This document shows, in pieces, positions 35,434 to 43,799 of a stretch of DNA of 64,000 nt (the first letter of the stretch is position 1; each line of letters begins with the position of its first letter). This stretch comes from Streptomyces sp. NBC_01775 (lineage in GTDB: Bacteria > Actinomycetota > Actinomycetes > Streptomycetales > Streptomycetaceae). A model generated the notes under the pieces. It did not search any database. It was not told the DNA's origin and worked only from the letters and a program-made list of their open reading frames with translations. The translations under genes were made by a program, and so were the position numbers. The DNA lies in the NCBI RefSeq assembly GCF_035917675.1, contig NZ_CP109104.1:3100001-3164000 (forward strand), read 5' to 3'.

Positions 35434-35616
35434 TCATTCCTCCTCTTCGTCGTCATCCAGCCTGGCCAGCCAGGTGGCCAGGCGCTCCACCGGCACCTCG
35501 AAGTCCGGATTCAGATCGACGAACGTCCGCAGCTGCTCGGACAGCCACGCGAAACTGACCTCTTCCTCGCCGCGCCGCTTTTCCAGCTCTTCGATGCCAC
35601 GGTCGGTGAAGTACAC
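35434..35616 (-). CDS. DUF6104 family small protein
   Basis: A 60-residue acidic protein, MYFTDRGIEELEKRRGEEEV then FAWLSEQLRTFVDLNPDFEV, ending in a run of Asp/Glu. This is a small conserved streptomycete family (DUF6104) with no assigned function. The GTG start at 35616 has AGGAG seven bases upstream. The length is typical. It stands alone between the DUF4097 promoter region and the flavin-binding-type gene. Confidence 0.88.
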   Translation of the reverse strand: MYFTDRGIEELEKRRGEEEVSFAWLSEQLRTFVDLNPDFEVPVERLATWLARLDDDEEEE

Positions 35617-35736
35617 GGTTCTGCTCCTGTGGTCACGTGTGTACGCGCCCGCTCGGGACGCTTCCGCACCAGGGTATGCGGGGCATGCGGACGCTCCACC
35701 AGGTGCGCGGCGCGGTCGGGCCGGCGCACCGCCGGG

Positions 35737-36183
35737 TCAGGCCGGTGTGTAGCTGAGGTCGTTGGCCACCATCCGGTCGGGCCGCAGGCACACCCAGACG
35801 GTGCCGCGCTCCGCGGGGTCGTCGTGCAGATACCGCACGAAGCGCCGGTCCCAGAGCGACTCGTCCTCGCCGAGGTACCGGCGGAGTTTGCGCCGCCCGC
35901 GCGGCACGTCGAACGGCACGATCTCGGCCCGCCCCCGCGCGATGACCTGCCGCACCAGGCCGGTCGTCAGCTCGCACTCGTCCACGACCAGCGCCAGCCC
36001 CGGATCCTGGCGTATCCGCCCCGGCAGTCGCGCCCACGTCCCGGAGAGGATCCAGAACGCCCCGTCCTCCCACAGGAACCAGGTGGGCCGCACCGTCGGC
36101 CCCTGTGTCGCAACCCGAGCGGTCAACGGCCGCGCGAGGAAGGCCGCCACATCGAAGTCGTGTTCCGAGTTCGTCGCACTCAT
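35737..36183 (-). CDS. Pyridoxamine 5'-phosphate oxidase-family (split-barrel) protein
   Basis: A 148-residue split-barrel protein: FLARPLTARVATQGPTVRPTWFLWEDGAFWILSG is the FMN- or F420-binding half-barrel of the PNPOx family, followed by DPGLALVVDECEL, IARGRAEIVPFD and a C-terminal VWVCLRPDRMVANDLSYTPA. It is probably a small cytoplasmic F420- or FMN-dependent oxidoreductase; the substrate is unknown. ATG 36183 is the first codon near the conserved region; AAGGGG lies somewhat far upstream. Confidence 0.85.
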   Translation of the reverse strand: MSATNSEHDFDVAAFLARPLTARVATQGPTVRPTWFLWEDGAFWILSGTWARLPGRIRQDPGLALVVDECELTTGLVRQVIARGRAEIVPFDVPRGRRKLRRYLGEDESLWDRRFVRYLHDDPAERGTVWVCLRPDRMVANDLSYTPA

Positions 36184-36268
36184 CCCCGCATCATCACCCC
36201 TTCTGTTGCACCTCACCCCTTCCGTTCACCTCACCCCTTCAGCCTGACCTCGCCTCGTCCGCTCGGCC

Positions 36269-36481
36269 TCACCCCTTCCGCTTCACCGAATCGCTCGCCG
36301 CCCCCACCGCGAGGCCGAGGGCCAGCAGGAGAACGCACACGTAGATCTCGTAGCCGTCCAGGAAAGGGATGCGGTGGACAACGCCCGCCCAGCGGAACCA
36401 GCCGCCGGTGATCTCGTGGAGGATGCCGCTGACACCTTGGGCGAGGAGGACGAATGCCACGAAGCCGAGGAATTTCTTCAT
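36269..36481 (-). CDS. Small two-helix membrane protein
   Basis: A 70-residue protein with two hydrophobic helices, FLGFVAFVLLAQGVSGILHE (about 4-22) and YEIYVCVLLLALGLAVGAAS (about 45-64), between which lies GGWFRWAGVVHRIPFLDG. It ends in a basic SVKRKG. I do not recognise a named family. The ribosome site is weak. It is divergent from the histidine kinase gene across 156 bp. Confidence 0.7.
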   Translation of the reverse strand: MKKFLGFVAFVLLAQGVSGILHEITGGWFRWAGVVHRIPFLDGYEIYVCVLLLALGLAVGAASDSVKRKG

Positions 36482-36637
36482 GGCTTCAGGCTGGCGGGCC
36501 GGGGCGGGGGCGCGGATCGGGCGTCCGGCTGTCGTGGGCCGACGGAAGTCGCCAATGTGCGGGCCACTTGTCATACCAAAGTCGAAGCCTGTGGACAGCC
36601 GGCATCGGGGCCGCGGCGGGCACCGTAGATTCGCGGC

Positions 36638-37834
36638 ATGGGTCGAATCGACAGCAGCCGCCACACACGGCGCGACACGAAGGACTGGGCCGTCGACACC
36701 GGCGCGTTCCTGTTCGCCGCCGCGTTCTCCGTGCTCTCCACCGACTCGGTGGTGATCGACCCCGGCACATCCGAGACAGCACTGTTCTTCGATCAGACGG
36801 CGGGCGGGGTGGCGTGCGCCGCGCTGTTCCTGCGGCGCAGATGGCCGGTGTCGCTCACCGTCGTGCTGCTCGTGGCGGGGAAGTTCTCGCACTTCGCCAC
36901 CGGTGCCATCCTCGTCGCGCTGTTCACCGTCGCGGCGAGCCGGCCGCCGAAGGTGACGGGCTGGGTGACGGCGCTGGCCTTCGCGCCTGTGCCGTTCTTC
37001 CTCGCCCAGGGGCCGACAGCCGACGATCCGGCGACGGCGTCGAGCATCACCTACTTCGCACTGGTCGCCGGCGCCCTGGGCTGGGGCTCCTACACCCGCT
37101 CGCGACGCCAGCTGGTCGCCTCGCTGCACGAGCGCGCCGAGCGGGCGGCCGAGGACGCGCGGCGTGAGGCGAGAGAGGACATCGCACGGGAGATGCACGA
37201 CGTGCTGGCCCACCGGCTGTCACTGCTGAGCGTGCACGCGGGGGCACTGGAGTTCAACCCGGGCGGCGAGCCCGCGCAGGTGGCGCGCGCCGCCGGGATC
37301 GTCAGACAGAGCGCGCACCAGGCGCTGGAAGACCTGCGGGAGATCATCGGGGTCCTGCGCGCACCGGAGGACGCCGGGGGCCCGCAGCCCGTCCTGGCCG
37401 ACGTGGAGCGGCTGGCGGCCGAGGCGCGGAAGGCCGGGGCGCGGGTATCCCTCGAACTCACCGTCGAGGGCGGCCCGGAGGCGGCGCCCTCGGTGGCGGG
37501 GCGCACGGCCTACCGCGTCGTCCAGGAGGGGCTGACCAACGCGCGCAAGCACGGACCGGGTTCCGGCGCTCCGGTGACAGTGCGGGTGGGCGGCGCACCC
37601 GGTACGGGCCTGTCCGTCACGGTCCGCAACCCGGCCGCACGTGAACACGACACCTCCATCCCCGGCACCGGCCACGGCCTGATAGGCCTGGCCGAACGCA
37701 CGACCCTGGCAGGCGGCCACCTCGAACACGGCTGGGACACCGCACGGCACGGCAGCGGCCCCGCACTCGACGACAAGGGAGGTGAACACAGTGAAGAGTT
37801 CCGTCTCTTCGCCTGGCTCCCCTGGCCGGGGTGA
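36638..37834 (+). CDS. NarL-type (HisKA_3) sensor histidine kinase, orphan
   Basis: A 398-residue kinase with four to six membrane helices in the first 150 residues, then a dimerisation helix with the phosphorylated His in AREMHDVLAHRLSLLSVHAG and a HATPase with AYRVVQEGLTNARKHGPGS and GTGHGLIGLAERT. This is the class that normally phosphorylates a LuxR-type response regulator, but no regulator gene lies on either side, so it is an orphan here. The ATG at 36638 begins just before the first helices; upstream purines are weak. Confidence 0.9.
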   Translation: MGRIDSSRHTRRDTKDWAVDTGAFLFAAAFSVLSTDSVVIDPGTSETALFFDQTAGGVACAALFLRRRWPVSLTVVLLVAGKFSHFATGAILVALFTVAASRPPKVTGWVTALAFAPVPFFLAQGPTADDPATASSITYFALVAGALGWGSYTRSRRQLVASLHERAERAAEDARREAREDIAREMHDVLAHRLSLLSVHAGALEFNPGGEPAQVARAAGIVRQSAHQALEDLREIIGVLRAPEDAGGPQPVLADVERLAAEARKAGARVSLELTVEGGPEAAPSVAGRTAYRVVQEGLTNARKHGPGSGAPVTVRVGGAPGTGLSVTVRNPAAREHDTSIPGTGHGLIGLAERTTLAGGHLEHGWDTARHGSGPALDDKGGEHSEEFRLFAWLPWPG

Positions 37835-37842
37835 GCCCGGCC
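37824..37842 (+). terminator. Hairpin over the kinase stop codon
   Basis: GGCCGGG-GTGAG-CCCGGCC, with the TGA stop in the loop. It likely ends transcription of the kinase gene facing the convergent GNAT gene. Confidence 0.5.
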
Positions 37843-37908
37843 GGGACAGGACGCGGGTCGGGCGCGGTCCGCCACCACGCCCGGCAACCCGCTTCTCGTG
37901 GGGGCCGG

Positions 37909-38421
37909 TCAGCCGCCCAGCGGGCGTTGCATGAGCACCGTGTCCACCCAGCGGCCATGCTTGTGACCGACGGCTTTCAGAGTGCCGGTTTCGGTGAAGC
38001 CGTGGCGGCGGTGGAGGGCGCGGGAGGCGTCGGTGCCGGTGTCGGAGATGACGGCGATCATCTGCCGCACCCCCGCCTTCTCGCTCCGGAGGATCAGCTC
38101 GCTGAGCAGTTCGCCGCCGAGGCCGCGGCCCGTGCTGCCGGGCGCGAGGTAGATGGTGTCCTCGGCGGAGTGGCGATAGGCGGGCTTGGGGCGCCATGGG
38201 GCCGCGTACGCGTAGCCGTCGACCTCTCCCTCGGTCTCCGCGACCAGGAACGGCAGACCGCGTGCGGCGAAGTCGTCCAAACGCCGCTGCCACTCCGCGA
38301 CCGTCAGCGGCGTCTCGTCGAAGGTGATCACCGTCTCGGCCACATAGTGGGCGTAGATGTCGGCAACGGCCTTGAGATCGGCGGGGACGGCGGGACGCAC
38401 CGTCGCTTCGGGCTTGGGCAT
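37909..38421 (-). CDS. GNAT N-acetyltransferase of the phosphinothricin acetyltransferase type
   Basis: A 170-residue acetyltransferase. VRPAVPADLKAVADIYAHYV, then ETVITFDETPLTVAEW, the acetyl-CoA loop YLAPGSTGRGLGGELL, and ALHRRHGFTETGTLKAVGHK follow the phosphinothricin/methionine-sulfoximine acetyltransferase pattern. It transfers acetyl groups to a small amine, perhaps a glutamine-synthetase inhibitor. ATG 38421 has GAGG eight bases upstream. The real substrate cannot be told from sequence. Confidence 0.87.
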   Translation of the reverse strand: MPKPEATVRPAVPADLKAVADIYAHYVAETVITFDETPLTVAEWQRRLDDFAARGLPFLVAETEGEVDGYAYAAPWRPKPAYRHSAEDTIYLAPGSTGRGLGGELLSELILRSEKAGVRQMIAVISDTGTDASRALHRRHGFTETGTLKAVGHKHGRWVDTVLMQRPLGG

Positions 38422-38675
38422 GGGATCGACCTCGCGGCTGTGGGTGGCTGCTCGTGCCGGGGACGGCGGCTCGTACCCGCCGTACGCATGCACGGCGGTC
38501 CCTGAAGGGACCACTCATCTTAAGAAGCCGCTGTTTCAGCGAGGTTTCCCACCCATGTCCGGGCGGCGATGGGGCTGCCGGAGCTGACCCATGCGCGCTT
38601 CGACACCGTGCTCATGACGTGCTCCCCACGTCCTCCCGAGTCGCTTCCGCGTTCGCGCGCTCCCGCACGTCGACG
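38422..38675. other. Intergenic region with a short hairpin
   Basis: 254 bp between the ABC-F stop and the GNAT start, both reverse. It contains GGTCCCT-GA-AGGGACC (38497-38512), which could end ABC-F transcripts or lie in the GNAT leader. No gene seen. Confidence 0.5.
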
Positions 38676-40526
38676 CTATGCGGCCCGCCCCGCGTGCAGC
38701 GTGAGCTGTGTGCCGGTGAAGCGGGCGCGCATGCGGCGGTCGTGGGTGACGACGACGAGCGCACCCTCGTACGACACCAGGGCCTCCTCCAGTTCCTCGA
38801 CCAGTGCGGGCGACAGGTGGTTGGTCGGCTCGTCCAGCAACAGCAGGTCGACCGGCTCGGTCACCAGCCGGGCCAGCTCGATCCGCCTGCGTTGCCCGTA
38901 CGACAGTTCGCCGACGCGCAGTCGCAGGTCCTCCGGGCTGAACAGCCCCAAGGAGAGGAGCTTGGCGGCCAGTTCGTCGGGGTATCCGGCGCGCCCGTAC
39001 GCGAACGCCTCGGCCACGGTCAGGCCGGACGGGAACGGTGTCTCCTGCTGACGCAGATGGCCCACCCGCCCCGGCACCGTCACCGTGCCGGTGTCCGGGC
39101 GCAGTTCGCCCGCGAGCAGCCGCATCAAGGTGGTCTTGCCCGCGCCGTTCGACCCGGTCACCAGCAGCCGTTCGTGCGGGCCGACTGACAGCTGTCCGAG
39201 GCACAGCCGCCCGTCCACGCGGATGTTCTCCAGCACGGCGGCCTCACGGGGCACCCCCGTCCCAGCCCCCGTTCCGGTCCCCGCTCTCTCCCCTTCGCCC
39301 TCCCCGTTCCCTGCCGTCGCCGTCACCAGATCTGCCGTGAAGGAGAGCGGTTGGGGCGGGGGCGCGACCGGGTTCTCGGTCAGCTGTGCGACGCGCTGCT
39401 TGGCGTTGCGGATGCGGACCATCGCGCCGTGTCCGCGTCCCCGTGCCCGGAACGCGGAGCTGCCGAAGATCGAAAGCGGCACCTTGCGCGGGATGGCCTC
39501 CAGCCGCGCCACGTTGGACTCGGCAAGCCGCCTGCTGCGCTCCAGTTCCGCGCGCCACTCCTCGTAGGCACGCAGCCTCCTGCGGCGCTCGGCGTCCTTC
39601 GCGGCGAGGTACCCCGCGTAGCCGTCGCCGTAGCGGGAGACGCGGCCCTCGCCGACCTCCAGGACGGTCGTGGTGAGCCGCTCCAGGAAGAGGCGGTCGT
39701 GGGTGACGGCGACGACCGTGCCCCGGTGGGCGCGCAGCCGTTCTTCGAGCCATGCGACGGCCTGGTCGTCCAGGTCGTTGGTCGGCTCGTCCAGCAGCAG
39801 CAGTTCGGGCTCGGCGGCCAGGGTCGCGGCCAGCGCGAGGCGCGAGCGCTCGCCACCGGACAGGCTGTCCAGGCGGCGGTCACGGTCGAGCCGGGGCAGG
39901 CCGAGGCCGTGCAGCGCGACGTCGACGCGCGCGTCCGCCTCGTAGCCGCCCCGCGCCTCGAAGCGTTCCAGGAGCGCGCCGTAGGTGGCGAGCGCCGCGT
40001 CGAGGTCCGGGGAGGGACGGTGCCCCTCGGCCGGTCCCGTCGCGCCCTCGGCGCCTCGCTCGGTGACCACGGCGCCTCGCTCGGCGACCTCGGCGTCTTC
40101 CCCGGTGACCTGGGCGCCTCCCCTGGCGGCCTCCGCTTCTTCCATGGCGGCCTCGGCGGCGCGCATGTCCTGTTCGATGCGGCGCAGGTCGGCCAACGCG
40201 GCGTCGACGGCGTCGCGCACGGTCGCCCCGACGGGCAGCTCCAGCGTCTGCGCGAGGTAGCCGGCACCACCGGGTGCGACGACGCTCACCTCGCCGCTGT
40301 CCGGCGTGAGCCGCCCGGCGAGCAGCTTGAGCAGCGTCGACTTGCCGGAACCGTTGTCCCCGACCACGCCAACCTTCTCGCCGGGCCGCACACTGAGCGA
40401 GACCTGGTCGAGGACGGCGTGGTCGCCGTACCGCTTGGTGATCTCGTGCAGGGCCAGTTGTGAGGCGGGGCCCGCATGTGCGGCGGGGCATGCCTGTGCG
40501 GTGGTGGGTGTATGTGCGGCAGTCAT
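38676..40526 (-). CDS. ABC-F family ATPase, ribosome-protection type
   Basis: A 616-residue protein with two ATP-binding cassettes and no membrane segment. The first has Walker A GDNGSGKST near 56-64, signature LSGGERSRLALA and LLLDEPTNDLDD; the second has GSNGAGKTT, signature LSYGQRRRIELA and LLLDEPTNHLSP. Between them is an extended helical linker (EEWRAELERSRRLAESNVA). This arrangement is that of macrolide/lincosamide/pleuromutilin-protection ABC-F proteins of streptomycetes rather than of translation factor EttA. An Ala/Glu/Gly-rich insert near 145-195 is made of a 21-bp DNA repeat. ATG 40526 has GGGAG upstream. Leader hairpins suggest attenuation control. Confidence 0.9.
   Translation of the reverse strand: MTAAHTPTTAQACPAAHAGPASQLALHEITKRYGDHAVLDQVSLSVRPGEKVGVVGDNGSGKSTLLKLLAGRLTPDSGEVSVVAPGGAGYLAQTLELPVGATVRDAVDAALADLRRIEQDMRAAEAAMEEAEAARGGAQVTGEDAEVAERGAVVTERGAEGATGPAEGHRPSPDLDAALATYGALLERFEARGGYEADARVDVALHGLGLPRLDRDRRLDSLSGGERSRLALAATLAAEPELLLLDEPTNDLDDQAVAWLEERLRAHRGTVVAVTHDRLFLERLTTTVLEVGEGRVSRYGDGYAGYLAAKDAERRRRLRAYEEWRAELERSRRLAESNVARLEAIPRKVPLSIFGSSAFRARGRGHGAMVRIRNAKQRVAQLTENPVAPPPQPLSFTADLVTATAGNGEGEGERAGTGTGAGTGVPREAAVLENIRVDGRLCLGQLSVGPHERLLVTGSNGAGKTTLMRLLAGELRPDTGTVTVPGRVGHLRQQETPFPSGLTVAEAFAYGRAGYPDELAAKLLSLGLFSPEDLRLRVGELSYGQRRRIELARLVTEPVDLLLLDEPTNHLSPALVEELEEALVSYEGALVVVTHDRRMRARFTGTQLTLHAGRAA
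40050..40133. repeat. 21-bp in-frame repeat (4 copies) in the ABC-F gene
   Basis: Four 21-bp units beginning at 40050, 40071, 40092 and 40113 (GGCGCCTCGCTCGGTGACC-type) encode a seven-residue pattern around AEVAERG/VVTERG. They lie in the first cassette, outside its ATP motifs. Confidence 0.75.
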
Positions 40527-40543
40527 GAAGTTCTCCCACTCCC

Positions 40544-40606
40544 CGGCTCCACGGAGCCGCTGGCAGTGTTGTCGGTCGATGAGTGGCCCGTGCACCAGGT
40601 GCACGG
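40544..40606 (-). promoter_or_regulatory. ABC-F leader hairpins, candidate attenuator
   Basis: Two perfect stems lie just upstream of the ABC-F start: CGGCTCC-AC-GGAGCCG (40544-40559), close to the ribosome site, and CCGTGCACC-A-GGTGCACGG (40588-40606). Inducible ABC-F genes often carry attenuator leaders. No short leader peptide gene could be fixed. The rest of 40527-40881 (355 bp, to the DUF6928 stop) shows no gene. Confidence 0.45.
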
Positions 40607-40881
40607 CAGACCGCACCGCCGCGGAGCCATTGCTCAACGCGGCGGCACGCACTCATCGATCACAGAGAACCCATACGACGACCGTACGTTCCCGCCCTCC
40701 CGCCGACAACCGGATTCCCGACGCGTCGCGCTCGCCCTGCCGGGCGGCATCCCCCGCGGGCCACCGTGGCATCGGCCGCCCTCGGAGAACGGATCAGGGT
40801 ACGGCCGTCACCGCCTGAGACGGTGACGACTCGACAAGGCGGCGGGCGGCGGGCGCGCGGCCCGCGAAGCCTCCCCGCCCG

Positions 40882-41514
40882 TCAGGAACCGGTCGTGACG
40901 TGGAAGCCGCACATGGTGATGCGGAACGGGTCCAGCGGGGCGGCCGGGAGGTGCGGGGCCCCCTCGACGACGAAGCCGAAGTCGTGGAGCAAGAACGCCT
41001 CCCCCAGGTCCATGGGGTGGAAGGGCGTCGGTCCCGTGTGGTCGGCGTCGTCCCACGGCGGGCGCCTGCCGTCCCAGTACGGAGCCTCGAAGTCGCGCAT
41101 GCCCCCGGCCTGCCACGCCCCGTCCTCCAGCAGGGCCATGACGAGGCGCAGTTCCTCGCGGCCCGCCCAGGTGCCGGCCATCAGGCCGTCGACGGTGGAG
41201 TTCATGTGGTGCACGTACAGCCGCTCCCCGGGTTCGGGCAGCAGGTGCGGGGGCGGAAGCGTGCCGGGGTCCAGACCGCTGGCGAGGTCGGTGCAGCACA
41301 GCACGTCCAGGCCGGGGAAGGAGGCCGCGTAGACCATCCCCGGGCCGGGATACAGCACCTCGGCGAGCGGCAGTTGCCCGGCCGGGGTCAGCTCCGCGCC
41401 GGGCAGCGCGCGGGCAGCGACCCGCCGGGCGGTGCCGGGGTCGGCCACCAGCCCCTCGCACAGGACCTCGCGCGGCACTCCGCCCCAGGTGAACAGCGCT
41501 GTCTTCGCACCCAC
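40882..41514 (-). CDS. DUF6928 family protein
   Basis: A 210-residue protein opening with GAKTALFTWGGVPREVL, the hallmark beginning of DUF6928 proteins, followed by YPGPGMVYAASFPGLDVLC, YVHHMNSTVDGLMAGTWAG and a conserved closing FDFGFVVEGAPHLP-like region and ITMCGFHV. It is cytoplasmic and no catalytic motif is evident. The GTG at 41514 has AGAGGG upstream and places the conserved GAKT at the second residue. Confidence 0.8.
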   Translation of the reverse strand: MGAKTALFTWGGVPREVLCEGLVADPGTARRVAARALPGAELTPAGQLPLAEVLYPGPGMVYAASFPGLDVLCCTDLASGLDPGTLPPPHLLPEPGERLYVHHMNSTVDGLMAGTWAGREELRLVMALLEDGAWQAGGMRDFEAPYWDGRRPPWDDADHTGPTPFHPMDLGEAFLLHDFGFVVEGAPHLPAAPLDPFRITMCGFHVTTGS

Positions 41515-41828
41515 TTGTCGCCCTCTCTCAGTCGCCTTCGCCACACCGCGCACCACGTGCGGCAATACCGCACGCCGCAAGCCACACGCCGCGGAAACGT
41601 CGCACCCGCCGGAGAGGAAGGCACCCGCGCAACCGTAGCCGTAGCGGCACGCACGCGTGCGGGGCGACTGGAGCGGCGTGAGACCCCGAGCAGTGTGAGA
41701 CCCCGTCCGGCCGCCCGGTCACAAGGGGCCTGCCCTCCCGGACAGTGGATTCACCACTTTTGCATGGTTTTGCGAGCTTTGATGCTGTGCCCTAACGTCG
41801 AATGACGGCGAAGCCCCGGGAGGCGTTC
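41515..41828. other. Divergent promoter region, 314 bp
   Basis: Between the reverse DUF6928 gene and the forward hydrolase. It includes an AT-richer stretch, CACCACTTTTGCATGGTTTTGC (about 41751-41772), likely part of a promoter, and two copies of GTGTGAGACCCCG-like sequence near 41680-41706. No gene seen. Confidence 0.5.
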
Positions 41829-42656
41829 ATGGCGTACGTGACCGCGCGCGACGGTACGGAGATCTTCTACAAGGACTGGGGCAAGGGCTCGCCCGTCGTC
41901 TTCATCCACGGCTGGCCGCTGAACGCGGACGCCTGGGACGACCAGATGAACGCGGTCGCCGGGCGCGGCTTCCGCGGCATCGCGCACGACCGCCGCGGCC
42001 ACGGCCGCTCGGGCCAGCCGTGGGAGGGGTACGACTTCGACACGTTCGCCGACGATCTGAACGACCTGCTCACCGCCCTCGACCTGCGGGACGTCACGCT
42101 CGTCGCGCACTCCATGGGCGGCGGCGAACTGGCCCGCTACATCGGCCGGCACGGCACACAGCGGGTCAGCAGGGCCGTGCTGCTCTCCGCGGTTCCCCCG
42201 CTGATGCTCCGGACGGACGGCAACCCCGAGGGCGTACCGGCCCAGGTGTTCGAGGACATCAAGAGCGGCATCCTCAAGGAACGTTCGCAGTTCTGGAAGG
42301 ACACCGCCCACGGGTTCTTCGGCTCCAACCGGGCGGGTAATCGCGTCACACAGGGCAACGAGGAAGCGTTCTGGTTCATGGCGATGCACCAGAGCGTCAA
42401 GGCGGGCGTCGACTGCGTGACGGCGTTCGCGGAAACGGACTTCACCGAGGACCTGAAGAAGTTCGACATCCCCACCCTCATCGTGCACGGGGACGACGAC
42501 CAGGTCGTGCCCATCGACGCGACCGCGCGGAAGGCGGCACGGATCATCCCGGACGCCGCCTTGAAGGTCTACGAAGGCAGCTCCCACGGCATCGCCCTCG
42601 TCCCCGGCGACAAGGAGAAGTTCCACCAGGACCTGCTGGACTTCCTCAAGAGCTGA
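41829..42656 (+). CDS. Alpha/beta hydrolase of the non-haem chloroperoxidase type
   Basis: A 275-residue hydrolase: FIHGWPLNADAWDDQM (oxyanion His-Gly), nucleophile Ser95 in VAHSMGGGELARYIGRHG, Asp in IVHGDDDQVVPID (about 227) and His in YEGSSHGIALV (about 256). The pattern is that of cofactor-free haloperoxidases and aryl esterases. It may hydrolyse esters or do perhydrolysis; the natural substrate is unknown. ATG 41829 has GGGAGG five bases upstream. Confidence 0.92.
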   Translation: MAYVTARDGTEIFYKDWGKGSPVVFIHGWPLNADAWDDQMNAVAGRGFRGIAHDRRGHGRSGQPWEGYDFDTFADDLNDLLTALDLRDVTLVAHSMGGGELARYIGRHGTQRVSRAVLLSAVPPLMLRTDGNPEGVPAQVFEDIKSGILKERSQFWKDTAHGFFGSNRAGNRVTQGNEEAFWFMAMHQSVKAGVDCVTAFAETDFTEDLKKFDIPTLIVHGDDDQVVPIDATARKAARIIPDAALKVYEGSSHGIALVPGDKEKFHQDLLDFLKS

Positions 42657-42663
42657 CCCAGTT

Positions 42664-42710
42664 CTCCGGGGGGCTCACGCTTCCCCGGAGGGGGCACGCC
42701 CCCCCCGGAA
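42664..42710. terminator. Alternative stem-loops after the hydrolase gene
   Basis: CTCCGGGG (42664-42671) pairs with CCCCGGAG (42683-42690), and a second, overlapping stem TTCCCCGG...CCGGAA (42681-42710) contains a GGGGGC/GCCCCC core. The elements lie between convergent genes and could stop both. Confidence 0.65.
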
Positions 42711-42712
42711 GC

Positions 42713-43354
42713 TCAGGCTCCGGTCGTCGACCCCGGCCGGACGATCATCAGGACCACGACGACGGCCCACAGGAGGTTGAAGACGCCCGTCACCATGCCC
42801 AGCCGGGTCGCCGCCGCGCGGGCCTTCTCCGGGCCGCCGTCCGCACCCGCCTCCAGGAGCCTCTCCTGCCCCGGCAGGATGACGAGGCCGAGCAGAGCGG
42901 CGGCGAGCACCGTCAAGACGAGCGATACGACCAGCCAGACGTCGGTGAGGACGCCCAACTGCTGGCCGGTGGCGATCCCGAAGACCGGGACGACGACCCC
43001 GACGACGGCGTACGCGCGGCAGATCCGGTGCAGCAACGCGGCGCCCACGGCGGTCCCGCTCCGTTCCTGCGGGGCCCTCTCGACCGCCCCCTTGCGGGAT
43101 GCCCCACCCGTCGCCTCGCCGGATGTCCGGCCCTCGTCCTCGCCGAACGCCCGGCCCTCGTCCTCGCCGGATGCCCCACCCGTCGCCTCGCCGATCGCCG
43201 CGCCTGTGACCTCGCCGACTCCTGCCCGCACTTCGGGCGCTGCCTGGGCCGCCAGTTGGCGCCCGAAGCGCGGGAAGATCGAGGCGGCGACGGCGATCGG
43301 CCCGATGGCCAGGATCGCCGCGAGAACGTGTATGGACAGCAGCAGCTTGGTCAC
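42713..43354 (-). CDS. Four-helix membrane protein (DUF2269-like)
   Basis: About 213 residues with helices at LLLSIHVLAAILAIGPIAV, YAVVGVVVPVFGIATG, VWLVVSLVLTVLAAALLGLV and VFNLLWAVVVVLMIV. The first segment with a His in SIHVLAA resembles DUF2269-type membrane proteins. A hydrophilic loop between helices one and two is four copies of an eight-residue repeat (SGEATGGA/SGEDEGRA). Two adjacent GTG codons (43357, 43354) are candidates; the second is better spaced from GGGG. Divergent from a PadR gene, which may control it. Confidence 0.75.
   Translation of the reverse strand: MTKLLLSIHVLAAILAIGPIAVAASIFPRFGRQLAAQAAPEVRAGVGEVTGAAIGEATGGASGEDEGRAFGEDEGRTSGEATGGASRKGAVERAPQERSGTAVGAALLHRICRAYAVVGVVVPVFGIATGQQLGVLTDVWLVVSLVLTVLAAALLGLVILPGQERLLEAGADGGPEKARAAATRLGMVTGVFNLLWAVVVVLMIVRPGSTTGA
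43097..43192. repeat. 24-bp in-frame repeat (4 copies) in the membrane protein gene
   Basis: Four 24-bp units encode Ser/Phe-Gly-Glu-x-x-Gly-x-x steps in the large loop. The outer two units are nearly identical to each other, as are the inner two. Confidence 0.8.
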
Positions 43355-43387
43355 CACGGGCCCCAGAGAGTCGACTTGAATAAGTTG

Positions 43388-43433
43388 GCTGCCAATAGGT
43401 AGCACGCCAAGATAATTATGCATAGGCTGCCTA
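43388..43433. promoter_or_regulatory. PadR operator candidates and promoter
   Basis: TAGGCTGCCTA (43423-43433) is a perfect palindrome ending 3 bp before the PadR ATG, and GCTGCC-AATA-GGTAGC (43388-43403) is a near-palindrome using the same half-site. Between them lies AT-rich AAGATAATTATGCAT, a probable -10 region. The set fits autorepression and possible control of the divergent membrane protein. Confidence 0.6.
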
Positions 43434-43436
43434 CTC

Positions 43437-43799
43437 ATGAAGACAGATGCGGTGCGAGGGCACCTCGACGGGCTGCTCCTGGCGGTGCTGGAGCCAGGGC
43501 CGCTGCACGGATACGCGATCATCACCGCGGTCCAGGAGCGCAGCGGCGGCATGCTGGAACTGCGCACGGGCACGACCTATCCGGCGCTCAACCGCCTGGA
43601 GCGGCTCGGCCTGCTCGACAGCAGCTGGCAGTCCCTGGGCGAGCGGCGGCGGCGCTGCTACGAACTCACCGAAGCGGGGCGGCGCACGCTCGCCGGAGAG
43701 CGCACGGCCTGGCAGGAGTTCACGACGGCGATCGGCGCCGTCCTGAACCCCACCGCCTCCGCCTCCACCCCGGCCTCCGACCCCAGGCCCGCCACGTGA
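43437..43799 (+). CDS. PadR-family transcriptional regulator (short type)
   Basis: A 120-residue regulator with the PadR winged helix: LDGLLLAVLEPGPLHGYAII, LRTGTTYPALNRLERLGLL, and RRRRCYELTEAGRRTLAGER. The last 20 residues are Thr/Ser/Pro-rich and vary. Its TGA overlaps the following GTG (GTGA), tying it to the membrane gene. Such pairs usually respond to a membrane-active signal. Palindromes upstream suggest autorepression. Confidence 0.92.
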   Translation: MKTDAVRGHLDGLLLAVLEPGPLHGYAIITAVQERSGGMLELRTGTTYPALNRLERLGLLDSSWQSLGERRRRCYELTEAGRRTLAGERTAWQEFTTAIGAVLNPTASASTPASDPRPAT

